Of a stretch of 16,270 nt of DNA, positions 14,030 through 16,270 are shown one piece after another. The first letter of the stretch is position 1. Each line of letters begins with the position of its first letter. Source of the DNA: Candidatus Dojkabacteria bacterium S2_J21 (lineage in GTDB: Bacteria; Patescibacteria; Dojkabacteria; SC72); NCBI GenBank assembly GCA_019248085.1, contig JAEHHF010000010.1, positions 1-16,270 on the forward strand, given 5' to 3'. The notes under the pieces are model-generated. The model ran no database searches, was not told where the DNA came from, and worked only from the letters and a program-made list of their open reading frames with translations. The position numbers and the translations under genes are program-made.

Positions 14030-14446
14030 TTAAAAAGGACAGCTTTCTTCGTCTAATAATCCTTTTGGCTCAACATCTTCAGGCTCTTGATAGTCATCTT
14101 TCTTGCCGTCAGACTTACCGCCAAGGAATTGAAATGTTTCTATAACTACATAATGCTTACTTTTTTTAGCCCCTGTGGTTTTGTCAGTCCAGATATCTTG
14201 CTTCAGATGCCCTTCTACTAAAATCTGCTTTCCCTTTAGCATGTACTTATTGATAGTTTCAGCTTGTGGGCCAAAACTTTGACATTCTATAAAACATACT
14301 TCTTCTTTCTTTTGCCCGTCCTTGCCTGACCATGTACGATTGACAGCTAAGTTTATTTTACATACGGCTGTCTGGTTTGGCAGATACGAAAGTTCTGGAC
14401 TTTTTGTAAGTGTTCCGATTAATAAAGTCTTGTTAAAGTTACTCAT
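14030..14446 (-). CDS. ssb: Single-stranded DNA-binding protein
   Basis: This 138-residue protein has the SSB OB-fold pattern: MSNFNKTLLIGTLTKSPEL at the start, VCKINLAVNRTW (28-39), FIECQSFGPQAETINKYM (52-69) and KGKQILVEGHLKQDIW (71-86). A disordered acidic linker ends in DEESCPF, a variant of the usual DDDIPF tip that binds partner proteins in bacterial SSBs. It should form a tetramer that coats single strands during replication and supports ERF annealing. Its ATG overlaps the upstream TAA by one base, so translation is coupled. The Cys at the third position from the end is unusual. Confidence 0.9.
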   Translation of the reverse strand: MSNFNKTLLIGTLTKSPELSYLPNQTAVCKINLAVNRTWSGKDGQKKEEVCFIECQSFGPQAETINKYMLKGKQILVEGHLKQDIWTDKTTGAKKSKHYVVIETFQFLGGKSDGKKDDYQEPEDVEPKGLLDEESCPF

Positions 14447-14892
14447 TATTTGTTCTCCATTGGTTTAAGTTCTTTAATTCTATTAGTTACTTCGTCAAGA
14501 TTATATGTCTTGCCGGATATTGTTATGGTTTCGGGTTCGTCGGGGATGTCGGAAAAGCCACCTCTAGAATTTCGAGCTTGACCTGTTAATAAGTCTATAG
14601 ATGCTGGCAAAGAATTACACTGTGTAAGTTCTATTGTTGCAAAGATACTCTCTGAAGAGGAATATCGCTGATTCCACCTCATCTCGAAATCCTCTGGTAC
14701 GGAGTAGAAAGTATACCATTTTGTATCATAAGGCGTAATATCTTTATGTCCATCATTACAAACATAAACACCACCGTTATCTATGTCTATTTCAATGACC
14801 TTTATAAACGCCTGAAAGTCTCTATTCTTACTTTCCATCAAATACCTTTTACCTACTTCTAAATTCTCTGGTTTAACTTTTAATGTTTTCAT
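14446..14892 (-). CDS. Phage hypothetical protein (148 aa)
   Basis: ATG 14892 follows AAAGGAG. The N-terminal part (LEVGKRYLMESKN, FIKVIEIDIDNGGVYV) is beta-rich. A middle section around 70-90 is rich in Tyr, Phe and Ser. The C-terminus reads ETITISGKTYNLDEVTNRI, a short beta hairpin plus helix seen in various phage early proteins. No known enzymatic motif. Its 3' end is coupled to ssb and its 5' end overlaps the NinB-like gene by 20 bases, so it belongs to the recombination module by position. Confidence 0.6.
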   Translation of the reverse strand: MKTLKVKPENLEVGKRYLMESKNRDFQAFIKVIEIDIDNGGVYVCNDGHKDITPYDTKWYTFYSVPEDFEMRWNQRYSSSESIFATIELTQCNSLPASIDLLTGQARNSRGGFSDIPDEPETITISGKTYNLDEVTNRIKELKPMENK

Positions 14893-15346
14893 TATTTTTC
14901 TCCTTTGGCTTTTTAGCCTCTAATTTAACTCTATTCATACTTAGCCAATTTTCGGCTAACCACAACACGTTTTCTATATATTTCTTACATGATTCTTTGT
15001 CCTGCTCTGAAAGCGTAATAGCTTTTCCGTCATCACCAACTCTATCACAATGTTCTTTAAGTAGCAAGTGGGTATCATCATAATTGTAATATCTTTCTTT
15101 AGTGTGTTTGCCGAAGTTCTGTGTGATAGTAAAGCCTTCATGTTTTAGCTGTTCAGTTATTTCAGGGATAAGCAAGCCCCAGTAATAGCCTAATTGAGGA
15201 TTACTCTTAGACTGTTTAGGGGGATGATGATTCTCAAACCCCCTGTAACCGTCTGGTTTACTGGAAAGCCATTTAATCCTACCTAATGGGTCGTCGTAGA
15301 GTATCTGGCCTTGCTTAATCTCATAGCTGAACTTATTTTTAGCCAT
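14873..15346 (-). CDS. NinB-like recombination protein
   Basis: The 157-residue product contains NPQLGYYWGLLIPEITEQL (49-67), YNYDDTHLLLKEHC (87-100) and ITLSEQDKESCKKYIENVL (110-128). That order of motifs is one I associate with NinB-like phage proteins (Orf-type recombination mediators in lambdoid phages), which bind single-stranded DNA together with SSB. It ends in a Lys-rich tail. The gene lies between ERF and SSB, which supports a recombination role. ATG 15346 has AAGGA upstream. Family assignment is moderate, function inferred. Confidence 0.5.
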   Translation of the reverse strand: MAKNKFSYEIKQGQILYDDPLGRIKWLSSKPDGYRGFENHHPPKQSKSNPQLGYYWGLLIPEITEQLKHEGFTITQNFGKHTKERYYNYDDTHLLLKEHCDRVGDDGKAITLSEQDKESCKKYIENVLWLAENWLSMNRVKLEAKKPKEKNNENIKS

Positions 15347-15358
15347 TATTATCCTTCA

Positions 15359-15419
15359 TTAGTAAGGTATTGCATCTTTAAGTTTAGATTCATATTATTC
15401 ATAAGGAATTGCATCTTTA
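15359..15419 (-). repeat. In-frame repeat of the ERF C-terminal tip
   Basis: Two direct copies of an 18-base unit, one mismatch apart (15402-15419 and 15363-15380 on the + strand), have a 39-base period, a whole number of codons. In the ERF frame they read KDAIPYE then stop, and after the stop YESKLKDAIPY then a second stop (ending at 15359). The first copy is the true C-terminus of ERF; the second is only translated by read-through of TAA. Confidence 0.6.
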
Positions 15420-16189
15420 TCAAATATCGTTTTTTCGTACTTAGTCATTAACATTGATACTGTATTATTTACTCTTGATTCTTCGGTTGGAAATGGCTTG
15501 CCCTTCAGTTCTGTTATTATGGCAGCCTTAATGTTTTTACGGTTAAGCAAAAAACCTTTTGGCAGTTTCAATGTGTTGCAGACCATATTAAGAAATTCAT
15601 CTTCTTTTTCTTCAAGGTCTACTTTTGGCATGGAGTTATTGTTACCGCCATTTCTATTTACGGCGTCATCGTCTTGGTCTTTTGTTGCAAGTCCCGTTAA
15701 AGCAAGTAATGTATATCTTTGTAAATACGATACTGTGCTACCAATAGCCTGAATAGGATTCTTGCTACCGGATAAATCTGGCGAAGCCGTTAAACCCGTT
15801 TCCTCAAAGTGACCTAAAGTATGGGTTATTTTGCACGTTACAGTTACTAAGTTATCCTTTTGACTTGTAAGCCATGAAGCAGATAAGCCCTGCTCGCCTA
15901 AAGCTTTACCTATAGTCTCAGTCACGTTAAATAACGTCGCATGGTTATACTCTGTTGTTCCCTTGCTTGTTGCATATTTTACATTCTTATCTTTGAAAAT
16001 ATCAGGGGCTTTCTTTTTGAAATTAGTCATTGCCTCGGTATAAGCTTTTCGGGCTTGGTTAGCTTCCCACTTCTCTTGCAATTCTAAGAGCCTGCTTAGT
16101 TTTTCGACATCCATATCGCCGCTAACTTTCAAAAATTCAGCGGCGGCGACAAGTGGGGACTGGTTTACTTGTGGTAATTGGTTTTCCAT
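15395..16189 (-). CDS. erf: ERF family single-strand annealing protein
   Basis: The 264-residue product has the ERF superfamily signature: a helical start (VEKLSRLLELQEKWEANQARKA is trimmed here to the core ELQEKWEANQARKAY), KDKNVKYATSKG, a beta-rich core, and NPIQAIGSTVSYLQRYTLL (145-162) followed by an acidic DQDDDA (171-176). ERF proteins anneal complementary single strands in phage recombination and genome circularisation. Residues 180-195 are an Asn/Gly linker, and the last 60 residues form a helical domain ending in KDAIPYE, which resembles the acidic tip of SSB. ATG 16189 follows AAGGAG. It begins the recombination module with the NinB-like protein and SSB downstream. Confidence 0.88.
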   Translation of the reverse strand: MENQLPQVNQSPLVAAAEFLKVSGDMDVEKLSRLLELQEKWEANQARKAYTEAMTNFKKKAPDIFKDKNVKYATSKGTTEYNHATLFNVTETIGKALGEQGLSASWLTSQKDNLVTVTCKITHTLGHFEETGLTASPDLSGSKNPIQAIGSTVSYLQRYTLLALTGLATKDQDDDAVNRNGGNNNSMPKVDLEEKEDEFLNMVCNTLKLPKGFLLNRKNIKAAIITELKGKPFPTEESRVNNTVSMLMTKYEKTIFDKDAIPYE

Positions 16190-16198
16190 TTTATCTCC

Positions 16199-16270
16199 TT
16201 AGAATTCTACTTTTGTTAATCTTTTAATCATTTCCTGTAGTTCTTTTACGAACTGCTCTGTTTCTTCTTG
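16199..16270 (-). CDS. C-terminal end of a coiled-coil protein, partial
   Basis: The - strand is open from the window edge to TAA at 16201-16199. The last 23 residues (starting QEETEQFVKELQEMIKRL) are a charged amphipathic helix. The stop is ten bases before the ERF start and the ERF ribosome binding site overlaps the spacer, so both are in one operon. Identity unknown because most of the gene is outside the window. Confidence 0.5.
   Translation of the reverse strand, partial: QEETEQFVKELQEMIKRLTKVEF

Noticed and set aside
1..16270. tRNA genes, CRISPR arrays, insertion sequences, integrase or attachment sites
   Set aside because: None was seen on reading both strands; no cloverleaf-like, regularly repeated or transposase-like sequence stood out.

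Overview
The window is AT-rich, gene-dense phage DNA (or an integrated phage or phage-derived contig). Almost every gene starts behind a clear AGGAG/GGAG-type Shine-Dalgarno site, many genes overlap by 1-23 bases, and there are no tRNA, rRNA, CRISPR or insertion-sequence features. The gene content is typical of a bacterial tailed phage: an ERF single-strand annealing protein, a single-stranded DNA-binding protein, a replication-like protein, a DUF1064-type nuclease, a calcineurin-like phosphoesterase, many small phage hypotheticals and a block of very large virion/ejection-type proteins. The host cannot be identified from the sequence.

Layout. Positions 1-5898 (+ strand) hold the right end of a late, structural-type block: the 3' part of a helical internal-virion-like gene, then a reading path of about 1,605 codons that looks like one large polyvalent (ejected) protein with an ADP-ribosyltransferase-like domain in its middle. 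As sequenced, this path is cut twice, by an in-frame TAG (2409-2411) and by a one-base frame change near a G6-C-A6 tract (3681-3692). Neither downstream piece has a ribosome binding site. An intrinsic terminator (5968-6000) ends the block. A strong sigma70-like promoter (6011-6038) then starts a three-gene + strand operon (6064-7687) ending in a calcineurin-like phosphoesterase.

From 7688 to the right end everything is on the - strand: an early/replication operon read leftwards. In transcription order it has the end of a coiled-coil protein, ERF annealing protein, a NinB-like protein, a hypothetical, SSB, a zinc-ribbon protein, four small genes, a replication-like protein behind its own promoter and a possible attenuator, hypotheticals, DUF1064 nuclease, a two-helix membrane protein, small hypotheticals, a permuted NlpC/P60-like protein, a DUF5662-like protein (apparently frameshifted), and a run of tiny genes, several with zinc-binding CxxC pairs. 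The two transcription units meet tail to tail at 7687/7688 with no gap.

ERF, the NinB-like protein and SSB form a recombination/single-strand annealing module; the replication-like protein and the DUF1064 nuclease probably work with it. The + strand giant protein and its upstream neighbour probably travel in the virion. The most interesting points are the doubly interrupted polyvalent gene, a second homopolymer frameshift in the DUF5662 gene, interleaved inverted repeats with promoter and terminator signals in front of the replication gene, and an in-frame repeat of the ERF C-terminal tip.
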